DNA from: Mycobacterium sp.
Lineage (GTDB): Bacteria; Actinomycetota; Actinomycetes; Mycobacteriales; Mycobacteriaceae
Direction of reading: 5' to 3'
DNA length: 64,000 nucleotides
Assembly (NCBI GenBank): GCA_003987775.1
Contig: RXJD01000006.1
Span: 1 to 64,000 of the forward strand
Numbering within the stretch: the stretch's first letter is position 1; each line of letters opens with the position of its first letter. Shown piece by piece: positions 19,379 to 28,159 of the stretch. The notes under the pieces were generated by a model, which ran no database searches, was not told the origin of the DNA, and worked only from the letters and a program-made list of their open reading frames with translations. The translations under genes and the position numbers were made by a program.

Positions 19379-20311
19379 TCAACCCCATCGGCCGACGACA
19401 TCGGCGACCGGTAACTCCAGCGCCAGCGCCGCCATCACCAGGACCCGGGCCTGTGGCGGGGCCAGCTGCGGCACCAGCACGGCACCCGCTTCGACCAAAT
19501 CGTGACCGGGGCCGTAATGCGCACTGACCCGGCCATTGGGAACCCGGGTCGACACCGCCACGACGACGCCGTCGCGGCAGAGACGACGTACCCCATCGAC
19601 CACGGCCGGCCCGGCGTTGCCCGTTCCCAACGCTTCGAGCACCACGCCCCGTGCACCGGCCGCGGCGAAGGCGTCCAGCGCTACCGCGTCGCTGCCCAGG
19701 TAGGCGGCCGCGATATCGACGCGCGGCGCCTCCGCTGCGCGCAGGTCGCCGAGAAACGGCCGCACCTTGGGAGCGGTCATCGCGCCGGAAACGGTGCCGA
19801 GCAGGTGCCCGGTGAAACCGCTCAGATCCTGGGTTGACGCCTTGCGCAGGCCCAACGGCTGCAACACCCGGCCGGCGAAACACAACAGCACACCCAGGCC
19901 ACGGGCCTGCGCACTGCCTGCCACCGTGATCGCGTCGCGCAGGTTGGCCGGACCGTCGGAGTCGGGGGCGTCGGAGCTGCGCATCGCCCCGGTCAGCACC
20001 ACCGGCGCCGCGCCGGAGTACCCCAGCTCCAGCCACAGCGCGGTTTCCTCCATGGTGTCGGTGCCATGGGCGATGACGATTCCCGCGGCTCCGTCGTCGA
20101 TCGCGGTGAGCACCGCGGCCCGGATCCGGTCCCAGTCGGTGGTGACCAGTTCCGAGCTGTAAACCGCCATCAGGTCGATGACGTCGACCTCGAATGCCGG
20201 GCTGAGACCGCTGGTGAGCTGGGCGCCGCGGTGGGCGGGCCGGCGGACGCCGTCGGCGCCGGTGGTCGTCGAGATCGTCCCTCCGGTGGTGATGACGGTG
20301 ATGCGGACCAT
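19379..20311 (-). CDS. ansA: L-asparaginase
   Basis: A 310-residue type I/II asparaginase that hydrolyses asparagine to aspartate and ammonia. The N-terminal nucleophile motif is [12 protein letters not shown] at residues ~4-15, and the second threonine/aspartate motif is HGTDTMEET near residue 82. [17 protein letters not shown] follows near residue 108. ATG 20311 gives the family opening [11 protein letters not shown]; an upstream in-frame ATG would add 17 unlikely residues. It corresponds to Rv1538c. It is divergent from lspA with a 72-bp shared promoter interval. No secretion signal is visible. Confidence 0.93.
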   Translation of the reverse strand: MVRITVITTGGTISTTTGADGVRRPAHRGAQLTSGLSPAFEVDVIDLMAVYSSELVTTDWDRIRAAVLTAIDDGAAGIVIAHGTDTMEETALWLELGYSGAAPVVLTGAMRSSDAPDSDGPANLRDAITVAGSAQARGLGVLLCFAGRVLQPLGLRKASTQDLSGFTGHLLGTVSGAMTAPKVRPFLGDLRAAEAPRVDIAAAYLGSDAVALDAFAAAGARGVVLEALGTGNAGPAVVDGVRRLCRDGVVVAVSTRVPNGRVSAHYGPGHDLVEAGAVLVPQLAPPQARVLVMAALALELPVADVVGRWG

Positions 20312-20383
20312 GAGGGGATCATTCCGCACGCGCGGGCCCATCCGCGTGACGGGCATGAACACCTCTTAGTGGATGATGGTGGG

Positions 20384-20995
20384 GTGCCTGACGAACCAAC
20401 GGGATCCGCTGATCCGCTGACTTCAGCCGGTGACGCCGAAGGAGCCCGCGACAGCGGTGCCCCCGCGCCTCAGGCGCCGCCCCGTCGATTGCGCCTGCTC
20501 TTGTCGGTCGCGGGAGTGGTGCTGGCGCTCGACATCATCACCAAGGTTCTGGCGGTCAAACTTCTGCCGCCGGGCCAGCCGGTGTCGATCATCGGGGACA
20601 CCGTGACCTGGACGCTGGTGCGTAACTCGGGTGCCGCGTTCTCGATGGCGACCGGTTACACCTGGGTGCTGACCCTGATCGCGACCGGCGTCGTGGTCGG
20701 GATCTTCTGGATGGGGCGGCGGCTGGTCTCGCCATGGTGGGCGCTGGGCCTGGGCATGATCCTGGGCGGCGCGATGGGCAACCTGGTCGACCGCTTCTTC
20801 CGGGCTCCCGGGCCACTGCGCGGCCACGTCGTCGACTTCCTGTCGGTCGGGTGGTGGCCGGTGTTCAATGTCGCCGACCCGTCGGTGGTCGGCGGCGCCA
20901 TCCTGCTGGTGGTGCTGTCCATCTTCGGCTTCGATTTCGACACGGTGGGGCGACGGAAGTCGAACGGGGACAAGGACCAGGACGCCGTTGACTGA
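20384..20995 (+). CDS. lspA: Lipoprotein signal peptidase (signal peptidase II)
   Basis: A 203-residue inner-membrane aspartic protease that removes signal peptides from diacylglyceryl-modified prolipoproteins. An ~37-residue cytoplasmic tail is followed by four membrane helices. The catalytic aspartates lie in NLVDRFF and [24 protein letters not shown] and [10 protein letters not shown] are family signatures. GTG 20384 opens [15 protein letters not shown], matching the M. tuberculosis N-terminus. The stop overlaps the start of the next gene by 8 nt, implying translational coupling. Confidence 0.95.
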   Translation: MPDEPTGSADPLTSAGDAEGARDSGAPAPQAPPRRLRLLLSVAGVVLALDIITKVLAVKLLPPGQPVSIIGDTVTWTLVRNSGAAFSMATGYTWVLTLIATGVVVGIFWMGRRLVSPWWALGLGMILGGAMGNLVDRFFRAPGPLRGHVVDFLSVGWWPVFNVADPSVVGGAILLVVLSIFGFDFDTVGRRKSNGDKDQDAVD

Positions 20996-21914
20996 GCGCT
21001 CGCTGCCGGTCCCGGACGGATTGGCGGGCATGCGCGTGGACGCCGGCCTGGCCCGCCTGCTCGGGCTGTCCCGCAGCGCCGCGGCGGCCATCGCCGAAGC
21101 CGGCGGTGTCGAACTCGACGGCGTGACAGCGGGTAAATCCGACCGGCTCAACGCCGGCGCCTGGCTGCAGGTGCGGCTGCCGGAGCCGCCGAAACCGCCG
21201 GAGAACACTCCCGTCGACATCGAGGGAATGACCATCCTCTACTCCGACGACGACATCGTCGCCGTCGACAAGCCGGCCGCGGTTGCTGCGCACGCCTCGG
21301 TGGGCTGGACGGGCCCGACAGTGCTGGGTGGGTTGGCGGCCGCGGGCTACCGCATCACCACCTCCGGTGTGCACGAACGTCAGGGGATCGTGCACCGCCT
21401 CGACGTCGGCACCTCCGGGGTGATGGTGGTCGCCATCTCCGAACGCGCCTATACCGTGCTCAAGCGGGCATTCAAACAGCGGACCGTGGAAAAGCGTTAT
21501 CACGCTCTGGTCCAAGGCCATCCGGACCCGTCCAGCGGAACCATCGACGCACCGATCGGCCGTCACCCCGGCCCCGAGTGGAAGTTCGCGGTCACCAGGG
21601 ACGGCCGGCATAGCATCACTCACTACGACACCATGGAAGCGTTCGTCGCCGCCAGCCTGCTCGACGTGCACCTGGAAACCGGGCGCACCCATCAGATTCG
21701 GGTCCATTTCTCCGCGCTGCACCACCCCTGCTGCGGCGACCTCGTTTACGGCGCCGACCCGAAGCTGGCGAAAAAGCTTGGGCTGGAACGGCAATGGTTG
21801 CATGCACGATCACTGGCCTTTGCGCATCCGGCCGACGGCCGGCGGATCGAGATCGTCAGTCCCTACCCGGCCGATCTGCAACACGCACTGGACGTACTAC
21901 GCGCCGAGGGCTGA
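20988..21914 (+). CDS. RluD-family pseudouridine synthase, Rv1540-type
   Basis: A 308-residue RNA pseudouridine synthase with an N-terminal S4 RNA-binding domain (residues ~15-75) and the catalytic motif [17 protein letters not shown] near residue 134, whose aspartate is essential. The later motifs [10 protein letters not shown] and GDLVYGA are present. The TTG start at 20988 overlaps the lspA stop and gives exactly the length of Rv1540. The family modifies uridines in 23S rRNA; the target site here cannot be stated. The 3' end overlaps the convergent methyltransferase by 18 bp. Confidence 0.92.
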   Translation: MTERSLPVPDGLAGMRVDAGLARLLGLSRSAAAAIAEAGGVELDGVTAGKSDRLNAGAWLQVRLPEPPKPPENTPVDIEGMTILYSDDDIVAVDKPAAVAAHASVGWTGPTVLGGLAAAGYRITTSGVHERQGIVHRLDVGTSGVMVVAISERAYTVLKRAFKQRTVEKRYHALVQGHPDPSSGTIDAPIGRHPGPEWKFAVTRDGRHSITHYDTMEAFVAASLLDVHLETGRTHQIRVHFSALHHPCCGDLVYGADPKLAKKLGLERQWLHARSLAFAHPADGRRIEIVSPYPADLQHALDVLRAEG

Positions 21915-22679
21915 CGGCGCGGGCTTGCGTGCCTCCACCAACACCCGCGTCGGGTGCGTGACGAAACGGCCCTCGGCCACGATCAGATCATGCAGTTCGC
22001 GCAGTCGCGCGTAATACGGTTCGGCGGTGAAATCGGGCACCGTCCAGATCAGCTTGCGCAGGAAATAAATCACCGCGCCGATGTCGAAGAACTCTGCCCG
22101 CAGCCGCTCCATCCGCATATCCAGCACCTGCAGCCCGGCAGCTTGCGCGCCGGCGCGCTGGGCATCCGGCTCGTAGAGCGCCCACAGTTGTGGCTGCGGG
22201 CCCACAACGTGGGTCACCAACTCCGACACCGTCGCCGGACCGGGATGCTGTGCGAAATAGGTGCCACCGGGTCGCAGCACCCGGGCGATCTCGCTCCACC
22301 ACACCGCTGTCGGGTGGCGGCTGATCACCAGATCGAAGGCCTCGTCGGCGAACGGCAACGGCGGCTCGTTGCCGGTGGCGATCACGACTACGCCGCGGGG
22401 ATGGAGTCGTTTGCTCGCCAATGCCGCATTGGGAGGCCATGATTCGGTGGCCGCCATGGTTGGCGGGAACTTTTCCGCGCCCGCGAGCACCTCGCCGCCG
22501 CCGGTGTGAATGTCCAGCGCCGCCGACACGTTCGCCAGTCTGCGACTCATCAGCCGCTGATACCCCCACGAGGGCCGCTGCTCGGTCGCCCGGCCGTCCA
22601 GCCAGGAGAAGTCCCAACCTTCTACCGGCACGGCCACGGCTTCTTCGACCAGCTCCTCAAACGAGCGCATGCTCAGCAT
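21897..22679 (-). CDS. SAM-dependent methyltransferase (class I)
   Basis: A 260-residue methyltransferase. The SAM-binding glycine motif is [11 protein letters not shown] near residue 56 (His replaces the usual Gly), with [16 protein letters not shown] near residue 107 and [16 protein letters not shown] near residue 130. These are the post-I, II and III motifs of the Methyltransf_11 type. The substrate is unknown. A decayed tandem copy of the same gene lies immediately upstream (22682-23019). ATG 22679 is used; ATG 22670 is an alternative. Confidence 0.85.
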   Translation of the reverse strand: MLSMRSFEELVEEAVAVPVEGWDFSWLDGRATEQRPSWGYQRLMSRRLANVSAALDIHTGGGEVLAGAEKFPPTMAATESWPPNAALASKRLHPRGVVVIATGNEPPLPFADEAFDLVISRHPTAVWWSEIARVLRPGGTYFAQHPGPATVSELVTHVVGPQPQLWALYEPDAQRAGAQAAGLQVLDMRMERLRAEFFDIGAVIYFLRKLIWTVPDFTAEPYYARLRELHDLIVAEGRFVTHPTRVLVEARKPAPSALGA

Positions 22680-22681
22680 TG

Positions 22682-23019
22682 TTACTCACGCTTGCGCGCC
22701 TCGACGAGGACCCGCGTCGCGTGGCAGACGAACGGTCCGTCGGCTTCGATGCGTTCGTGCAGTTCGCGCAGGCGTCCGCGATAGCGCTCGACGGTGAAGT
22801 CGGGCACGGTCCAGATCACCTTGCGACCTCCCCGCCGCCGGTCTGGATGTCCAGTGCCGCCGAGACGTTCGCCAACCTGCTGCTGATCAACCGCTGATAC
22901 CCCCACGAGGGCCGCTGCTCGGTCGCGCGGCCGTCCAGCCAGGAGAAGTCCCAGCCGTCGATCGGGGCCGAATCGGCTTCGGCCACCAGTTCGTCGAAAG
23001 TCCGGCCCATCTCAGGCAT
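22682..23019 (-). pseudogene. Decayed tandem duplicate of the SAM methyltransferase
   Basis: Reading from 23019, ~66 residues closely match the N-terminus of the neighbouring methyltransferase (for example [20 protein letters not shown] and LDIQTGGGEV), then hit a stop near 22816. In another frame, 22826-22682 encodes the matching C-terminus ([20 protein letters not shown] to VLVEARKRE). The middle ~135 codons are missing. An internal deletion with frameshift explains this. Confidence 0.85.
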
Positions 23020-23106
23020 TCTCGTCTTCTGGAGGACGCCGATGTCGATCGGGCGTGGGGTCGGTCGTCATAGGGATGACATTGTCGAGCGGAAAGGGGA
23101 CAACTG

Positions 23107-23487
23107 ATGCAGTACTGCTTGCTCATGCACTACCAGGAGGGTGGCGAAATCGGGCTGACCGACGAAGACATGGCACCCGCGCGGGCAGCCTTCGCAAAGT
23201 ACGCCGACGACCTGGACGCGGCGGGTGTCCTGATCGGCACCCAAGTGCTGCAACCTGCTTCCGCGTCCACAACGTTCACCACACGCAACGGACCGTCAGA
23301 GATTCAGGATGGCCCGTTCGCCGACACCAAGGAACGTCTTGGTGGGCTGTTCGTGATCGACGTGCCTGATCTGGATGCCGCATTGACGTGGGCGCAGCGA
23401 TGCCCGGCCGCGACCTGGGGAACGATCGAAATCCGGCCGGTAAGTGTGACGTATGCCGGCGGCAAAGGTTGGTATCAACCTGAGTGA
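23107..23487 (+). CDS. YCII/DGPF-domain protein
   Basis: A 126-residue protein of the DGPF (YCII-related) family, with the signature DGPFADTKERLGG near residue 60 and an N-terminal MQYCLLMHYQEG opening. A catalytic role has not been established for the family. It overlaps the reading frame of, and is probably coupled to, the following ECF sigma factor; ECF42 sigma factors are typically encoded beside DGPF proteins. It starts at ATG 23107. Confidence 0.88.
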   Translation: MQYCLLMHYQEGGEIGLTDEDMAPARAAFAKYADDLDAAGVLIGTQVLQPASASTTFTTRNGPSEIQDGPFADTKERLGGLFVIDVPDLDAALTWAQRCPAATWGTIEIRPVSVTYAGGKGWYQPE

Positions 23488-24706
23488 GGTAGGGACCCGC
23501 TTGGAAGAGTTCGTTCGTACTTCGTACGGGCGGCAATTGGCGCTGCTGGCCGCACCCACCGGCGACATTCCCGCGGCCGAGGACGCCATCGCAGACGCGA
23601 TGGAGCGGGCGCTCACCCGATGGCCGATTGACGGAATACCCGCCAATCCGGAGGCCTGGATTCTCACGGTCGCCCGCAATCGCCTGCGCGACCGCTGGAA
23701 ATCACACGCCTACCGTATGACCGAAACCATGCCCGAAAAGGATTTTGCCGCAACTGATTTGGGTGAATCACCGGCGGTGATCCCCGATCGCCGGCTGGAG
23801 CTGATGCTGGTATGCGCGCATCCTGCGATCGCCGCCAACTGCCGAACACCGTTGATGTTGCAGACGGTGCTCGGTGTCGATGCCGCCGCCATCGCCCGCG
23901 CATTTTCGGTACCTGCTGCCACGATGGCGCAACGGCTGGTGCGCGCGAAACGCCGAATCCGCGACGCGGGAATCCCGTTCGCGACGCCGCAGCGTGCGGA
24001 TCTGGACGTCCGTTTGCCCGCGGTGCTGGAAGCGGTCTACGGCGCCTTCGCGATTGATTGGCAGCTCCAGCCGGACGGCGAGCCGATCGAGTCGCTCTCA
24101 GCCGAGGCGCTGCATCTGGCACTGATCCTGGCCGAATTGCTGCCGGACGATCCCGAGGTGCTCGGGTTGGCCGCATTGATCTGCCTGTCGGAAGCGCGCC
24201 GGGCTGCGCGGCGCACCGGTGACGGCGAGTTCGTACCTCTAAATGAGCAGGACAGCCGGCTTTGGGACGAGGCGCTGATCGCACGCGGAGAGGACCTGTT
24301 GCACCGGGCCCACGGGGCAGGTCGCCCGGGCCGCTATCAGTATGAGGCGGCGATCCAGTCGGCGCACTGCGCCCGCGCGCGGGATGGCTCCGTGGACAAG
24401 GTTGCGCTGCGAGCCTTGTATCGCGCCCTGGTGCGGCTCGCGCCCTCACTCGGTGCTTCGGTCGCGTTGGCGGTGATCGATGCCGAGGTCGACGGGCCAC
24501 AAGCAGGGCTCGGGGCCCTCGACGCGATGACCGCGACCGAGCGGTTCCAGCCAGCCTGGGCTGCCCGCGCTCACCTGCTGGAAGCTGCCGGCGAATCCGA
24601 GGCCGCCGCGCATGCCTATCGTTGCGCCGTTGACCTCACCACCGACGCCGGGGTCGTCAAATATCTGACCCGGCGGCTTGCCGCGCTGGCCGGCGATAAG
24701 ACGTGA
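23453..24706 (+). CDS. ECF sigma factor with C-terminal extension (ECF42-like)
   Basis: A 417-residue sigma-70 family protein. Region sigma-2 spans residues ~15-85 (AEDAIADAMERALTRWP, AWILTVARNRLRDRWKS), and sigma-4 lies near residues 110-165 (LMLQTVLGVDAAAIARAFSV, MAQRLVRAKRRIRDA). A ~230-residue C-terminal extension of helical, TPR-like character with the DUF6596 look follows. This layout and the adjacent DGPF gene define the ECF42 group, in which the extension is thought to replace a separate anti-sigma factor. ATG 23453 overlaps the upstream gene by 35 bp. TTG 23501, preceded by GAGGTAGGG, is an attractive alternative start giving 401 aa. Confidence 0.85.
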   Translation: MPAAKVGINLSEVGTRLEEFVRTSYGRQLALLAAPTGDIPAAEDAIADAMERALTRWPIDGIPANPEAWILTVARNRLRDRWKSHAYRMTETMPEKDFAATDLGESPAVIPDRRLELMLVCAHPAIAANCRTPLMLQTVLGVDAAAIARAFSVPAATMAQRLVRAKRRIRDAGIPFATPQRADLDVRLPAVLEAVYGAFAIDWQLQPDGEPIESLSAEALHLALILAELLPDDPEVLGLAALICLSEARRAARRTGDGEFVPLNEQDSRLWDEALIARGEDLLHRAHGAGRPGRYQYEAAIQSAHCARARDGSVDKVALRALYRALVRLAPSLGASVALAVIDAEVDGPQAGLGALDAMTATERFQPAWAARAHLLEAAGESEAAAHAYRCAVDLTTDAGVVKYLTRRLAALAGDKT

Positions 24707-24741
24707 ATCACGGTGTGCTGCAAGCGAATAACTGATGCGCC

Positions 24742-24840
24742 CCGTTGATACCAATCGATGGCCGCATCCGCGTCGGTCACGGTGACGCCGACGTGCGTGA
24801 TCGTTTGCGGCGGTTGCAGGCTCGCTGAAGATTCGGTCAC
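24742..24840 (-). pseudogene. Glyoxalase/VOC-family N-terminal remnant
   Basis: From GTG 24840 the minus strand encodes about 33 residues ending THVGVTVTDADAAIDWYQRG, a typical opening of the vicinal-oxygen-chelate (glyoxalase) fold: metal-binding His, then the helix with D-W-Y. The match stops abruptly and the frame continues with unrelated sequence. The rest of the domain is missing, so this is a gene fragment. Confidence 0.6.
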
Positions 24841-24914
24841 GTACCGAGTGCAGGACCGCCCGCCACGCCAGGACTGCAAGCGTCCGCAAAGCCGCTATCG
24901 ATCTGAGCGCTTTG

Positions 24915-26030
24915 CTATATCGGTGCCCCCGCTTCACCGGTGACGTATTCGCGTGGTGTGGCGCCGAATCGGGTGCGGAATTCCTTGATGAAGTGTGAGG
25001 CGCTGGTGTAGCCGACCCGATGGGCGACGTCGGCGACGCCGACGCGTCGGTCCATCACCAGTTCCCGCGCGCGGTTCAGGCGTACCTCTTTGACGTACTG
25101 GTAGGGGGACGTCCCCGTCAGCTCCCGGAACGCGCGCGTGAATGCCGACGGGCTCAGACCCACCTGGGCGGCCAGGGTGGTGACCGTGATCGGTTCGCCC
25201 AGATGCGAATTGATGTACGTCAGTGCGGCGCCGACGGGATTACCCGCCGCCTGCTGGGCGGCGAAGAGCAGCATTCGCGCGAATTGCTCCCGCTGCAAGA
25301 CCCGGTAGACCAGCTCCCGCAGATAGAGCGGAGCCAGCACACGCCGGTCGACGTCGCTACCGACTGCGCGAACGAATCGCAGCACGGAACTCATCACCTC
25401 GTCGTCGAGTGTGGAGACCACAGACCTCTCGGCCAGTTCACGGACGGATGCCGGTTCGACACGGCCGCGGCCCGGCATCTTCTCGGAGATGGCGCTCACG
25501 GTGGAAGGGGCGACCTCCAAAACGAGGCACAGGCAAGGGCAATTCGGCGAGGCCTCGAGAACCTCGCTCTGGAACTGCAGATCGCCATTGATGACCAGGT
25601 AGTGGAACTGGTCGTACACATGGCGTCTGCCCTTTTCGGTCACCGCCTTGCGGCCCTGGGCGACGATGCCGACGGAGAGCCCTTGGATCTCCTGCCACTC
25701 GGGTTGCGTGGGCCGGCTGAAGCGGTAGATCGTCAGGCCCGGCCACAGCCCGACGTTCGCTCCATCGTGCGTCGCCCGGGTGGTCAGTTCGGCGACGAGC
25801 TCGCTGTACGTCGCGCGTTGCTCGACGTACTCGCTCGCGGTCAGGTCCGCACCTCCTCGATCATCGACGGCGGCGTATTGGATTTGCTCTGTGAGAAAGG
25901 TATCTGACCGCGATGCCGTCCGCAGGATGTGCCCGGCGCAGACCGCTCCCGTAACGAAATGGAACAGATATCGAGCAGGAATCTGGTACCGCGACTGTCG
26001 CCGATCGGGTTCGCTAGGACTATCGGGCAC
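24915..26030 (-). CDS. AraC-family transcriptional regulator
   Basis: A 371-residue regulator. Residues ~75-240 match the AraC_N sensing domain (LWPGLTIYRFSRPTQPEW, VAQGRKAV, FHYLVINGDLQF). The C-terminal ~100 residues carry two helix-turn-helix motifs: TVTTLAAQVGLSPSAFTRAF and GVADVAHRVGYTSASHFIKEF. ATG 26030 is the only standard start upstream of the sensing domain, leaving an unusual ~70-residue N-terminal extension. It is divergent from the zinc alcohol dehydrogenase with 65 bp between starts. It therefore probably controls that gene in response to a small molecule; the ligand is unknown. Confidence 0.88.
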   Translation of the reverse strand: MPDSPSEPDRRQSRYQIPARYLFHFVTGAVCAGHILRTASRSDTFLTEQIQYAAVDDRGGADLTASEYVEQRATYSELVAELTTRATHDGANVGLWPGLTIYRFSRPTQPEWQEIQGLSVGIVAQGRKAVTEKGRRHVYDQFHYLVINGDLQFQSEVLEASPNCPCLCLVLEVAPSTVSAISEKMPGRGRVEPASVRELAERSVVSTLDDEVMSSVLRFVRAVGSDVDRRVLAPLYLRELVYRVLQREQFARMLLFAAQQAAGNPVGAALTYINSHLGEPITVTTLAAQVGLSPSAFTRAFRELTGTSPYQYVKEVRLNRARELVMDRRVGVADVAHRVGYTSASHFIKEFRTRFGATPREYVTGEAGAPI

Positions 26031-26095
26031 GCGTCATCCCTCTATTTCGAACACCATGCTTCGGACACGAAGCTCCGGACGCAAAGGAGAAACAA

Positions 26096-27166
26096 ATGAA
26101 AATGCGAGCAGCGCGCATGCATGGCTACAACCAGCCGCTGGAGATAGACGAAGTTCCGGTGCAGGACGTCGGGCGTGAGCAGGTGCTGATCAAGGTCGCT
26201 GCGACCGGCATGTGCCGCAGCGACTACCAGCTCGTGGACGGCTACTTCCGGGACGGCCTTCCCGTCGACTTTCCCTTCATCCCCGGACACGAAGTGTCCG
26301 GCACCATCACCGACGTGGGGCCTGACGTGCCGGATTCGGCCGGCATCTCCGAAGGAGATCTCGTCGTGGTCGACCCCAACTGGGGTGACGGCACCTGCCG
26401 TCAATGCCACGAAGGCAACCAACAGCTCTGCGCCAATGGACAACTCGTCGGTTTCGGGCCCAATGGCGGCTTCGCCGAATATATGGTCGCCCCGTATGAC
26501 CACGTCATATCCGTTTCCGGCCAACCAGATCAACAACCGGAGTACCTGGCCCCGCTGACCGATGCCGGTCTCACTCCCTATCGCGGAATGAAAAAGTTGC
26601 GAGACGCCGGAAAGCTCGGCGCCGGCCGCACCGTCGTCGTCAACGGCATCGGGGGGCTCGGCAGCTATGGCGTGCAGTACGCCCGACTTCTCGGCGCCGG
26701 TGCCACCGTGCTCGGATTCGCCCGGAGTGACGAAAAGCTGGTGGTGGCAAGGGAACACGGGGCGGATCACACCGTAAACGTCCGCGATAAGACGACCGAG
26801 GACGTCCAGAATGAACTCGAAGACCTGACCGGGCGGCGAACGGTCGATGCGGTACTGGACTGCGCGGGATCGCCCGAGTCCCTGGGACTGGCCGCGGCCA
26901 TTCTGGAAACCGAAGGCGCGCTGTCTCAGGTCGGCCTGATGGGCGATCGCGTCGAGCTGCCGTTGCTTCCGTTCGTGAGCGGTGAGAAGTCGTATTTCGG
27001 CTCGTTCTGGGGCAACTACAACGACCTTCGAGAGGTACTTTCGCTGGCAGGCCGAGGTCTGATCAAGCATCGCGTGGTCCAGGTCGAACTGAACGACATC
27101 AATGACAACCTGGAGGCGTTGGGCCGGGGCGACATCGTCGGACGGGCCGTCGTCGTTTTCGACTAA
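26096..27166 (+). CDS. Zinc-dependent alcohol dehydrogenase (MDR family)
   Basis: A 356-residue medium-chain dehydrogenase. Catalytic zinc ligands are Cys (TGMCRSD), the GHE motif in IPGHEVSG, and the following domain. The structural-zinc loop reads DGTCRQCHEGNQQLC, with Asp in place of the first of the four usual cysteines, as the Glu does in some archaeal enzymes. The cofactor loop is VNGIGGLGSYGVQYA near residue 183. A strong ribosome site (AAAGGAG) precedes ATG 26096. The divergent AraC regulator is the likely controller. It probably oxidises an alcohol or reduces an aldehyde with NAD(H); substrate not determinable. Confidence 0.88.
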   Translation: MKMRAARMHGYNQPLEIDEVPVQDVGREQVLIKVAATGMCRSDYQLVDGYFRDGLPVDFPFIPGHEVSGTITDVGPDVPDSAGISEGDLVVVDPNWGDGTCRQCHEGNQQLCANGQLVGFGPNGGFAEYMVAPYDHVISVSGQPDQQPEYLAPLTDAGLTPYRGMKKLRDAGKLGAGRTVVVNGIGGLGSYGVQYARLLGAGATVLGFARSDEKLVVAREHGADHTVNVRDKTTEDVQNELEDLTGRRTVDAVLDCAGSPESLGLAAAILETEGALSQVGLMGDRVELPLLPFVSGEKSYFGSFWGNYNDLREVLSLAGRGLIKHRVVQVELNDINDNLEALGRGDIVGRAVVVFD

Positions 27167-27190
27167 TTACCCGTCGTCGTCTTCGACCAG

Positions 27191-27832
27191 CTACTGGGTG
27201 CGGCAGACGAACTTGGTGCCGCTGAGGTCGAGCGTCACTTCGCCCTGGTGCTCCCAATACTCCGATCCCTGCCGGCCGTACCGGGCGCCGCTGCCCGAGG
27301 GCTGCAGGAACAGAATGACCTGCACGCCCTTCCAGTCCAGCACCGCCGTCTTGGGATCGAGTTGGTTGTAGAACTGCGCGGTCAACGTTCCGGCGTCAGC
27401 GGGGCAGGTGTAGGTGACGACCGGCGGCGCGACGGTGGCCGGATCCGCGATCGTCAACTCGACCAGCCGCGTCTGATAGGCCTCCAATACGCAGGTCCGC
27501 ATTTCGACCCGATCGGCGCACCCATCGCGGATGGTCGCGAACGCGCTCTGTGCGGTGGTCAGCGTCGCCTGGTCGGCGCCCGGTCGTGCCAGGGCCTGCT
27601 GGTAGGCAGCCTGTAACCGGCGGTCGAGGTCGGTCAGTTGGGGGTCGTCGCATACTGACTGCTGAGCTTTGTTCGCCGGCTTGGCGCAGTCGAAGGTCAT
27701 CGCCGGGGCGGGCGGCTGGGTGGTGGTGGTCGCCGACGACGAGCTCGACTGCGTCGTCGGCCGGGTTCCCCCTGACTCGCTGCTGCAGGCGCTGACGAGC
27801 AGAACGGCCAGGACGACGACCAACAGTCTCAT
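27191..27832 (-). CDS. lprI: Lipoprotein LprI (lysozyme inhibitor-like)
   Basis: A 213-residue lipoprotein. The signal peptide ends in a lipobox LLVSAC, with the modified cysteine near residue 16. A Ser/Thr-rich linker follows, then a DUF1311/LprI domain (residues ~47-130; TFDCAKPANKAQQSVCDDPQ...LDRRLQAAYQQAL) with paired cysteines. The C-terminal MliC-like domain runs from YTCPADAGTL to FVCRTQ. M. tuberculosis LprI (Rv1541c) has been reported to inhibit lysozyme. It would act at the outer face of the membrane. The glbN gene that normally accompanies lprI is missing here. Confidence 0.9.
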   Translation of the reverse strand: MRLLVVVLAVLLVSACSSESGGTRPTTQSSSSSATTTTQPPAPAMTFDCAKPANKAQQSVCDDPQLTDLDRRLQAAYQQALARPGADQATLTTAQSAFATIRDGCADRVEMRTCVLEAYQTRLVELTIADPATVAPPVVTYTCPADAGTLTAQFYNQLDPKTAVLDWKGVQVILFLQPSGSGARYGRQGSEYWEHQGEVTLDLSGTKFVCRTQ

Positions 27833-28155
27833 ACCTGCTGACTACCGGGTGGCGGGGATTAGCACGTCCTCGACACGCCGTGGACAGCGTCCCGACTTTC
27901 ACCGCGCCGCTCGCCCGGCTCGCGTGCGCAAACGTGTCAGTCAACCCACCCGGTGGGCGGACCACCGGGACCGAATTGCCGGCCCACGGGAATGGGCTCA
28001 CGACGAGGGTGTGTGACAACGGCGGGGGCGCGATCGCCGTCGCGGCCGTCGCTTCCCGGAATGACAACCCGTATACCTATTCACCGGGCGATGTCCTAGG
28101 TTGGCTTCATGACGCCCCGTCACACCTTCCACACCGCCATCAGGAGCAACTGCCG
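27833..28155. other. Divergent intergenic region lprI / Rv1543-type SDR
   Basis: A 323-bp region with no large gene. It should hold the promoters of both flanking genes. In M. tuberculosis glbN occupies this side of lprI; no haemoglobin-like sequence is detectable. A 16-codon ORF (28109-28159) overlaps the start of the downstream SDR and is listed separately. Confidence 0.5.
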
Positions 28156-28159
28156 ATGA
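28109..28159 (+). CDS. Possible 16-aa upstream ORF overlapping the SDR start
   Basis: ATG 28109 opens MTPRHTFHTAIRSNCR and ends at TGA 28157-28159, overlapping the SDR start in ATGA. A TAGGTT box at 28097-28102 would place a transcript start at or beside this ATG, so the ORF could be translated without a leader and couple initiation of the SDR. The SDR also has its own AGGAG. The evidence is positional only; chance is possible. Confidence 0.25.
   Translation: MTPRHTFHTAIRSNCR

Noticed and set aside
24915..26030. AraC start inside the frame to remove the odd 70-residue N-terminus
   Set aside because: No ATG, GTG or TTG was found in frame between 26030 and the sensing domain, so the long form was kept.
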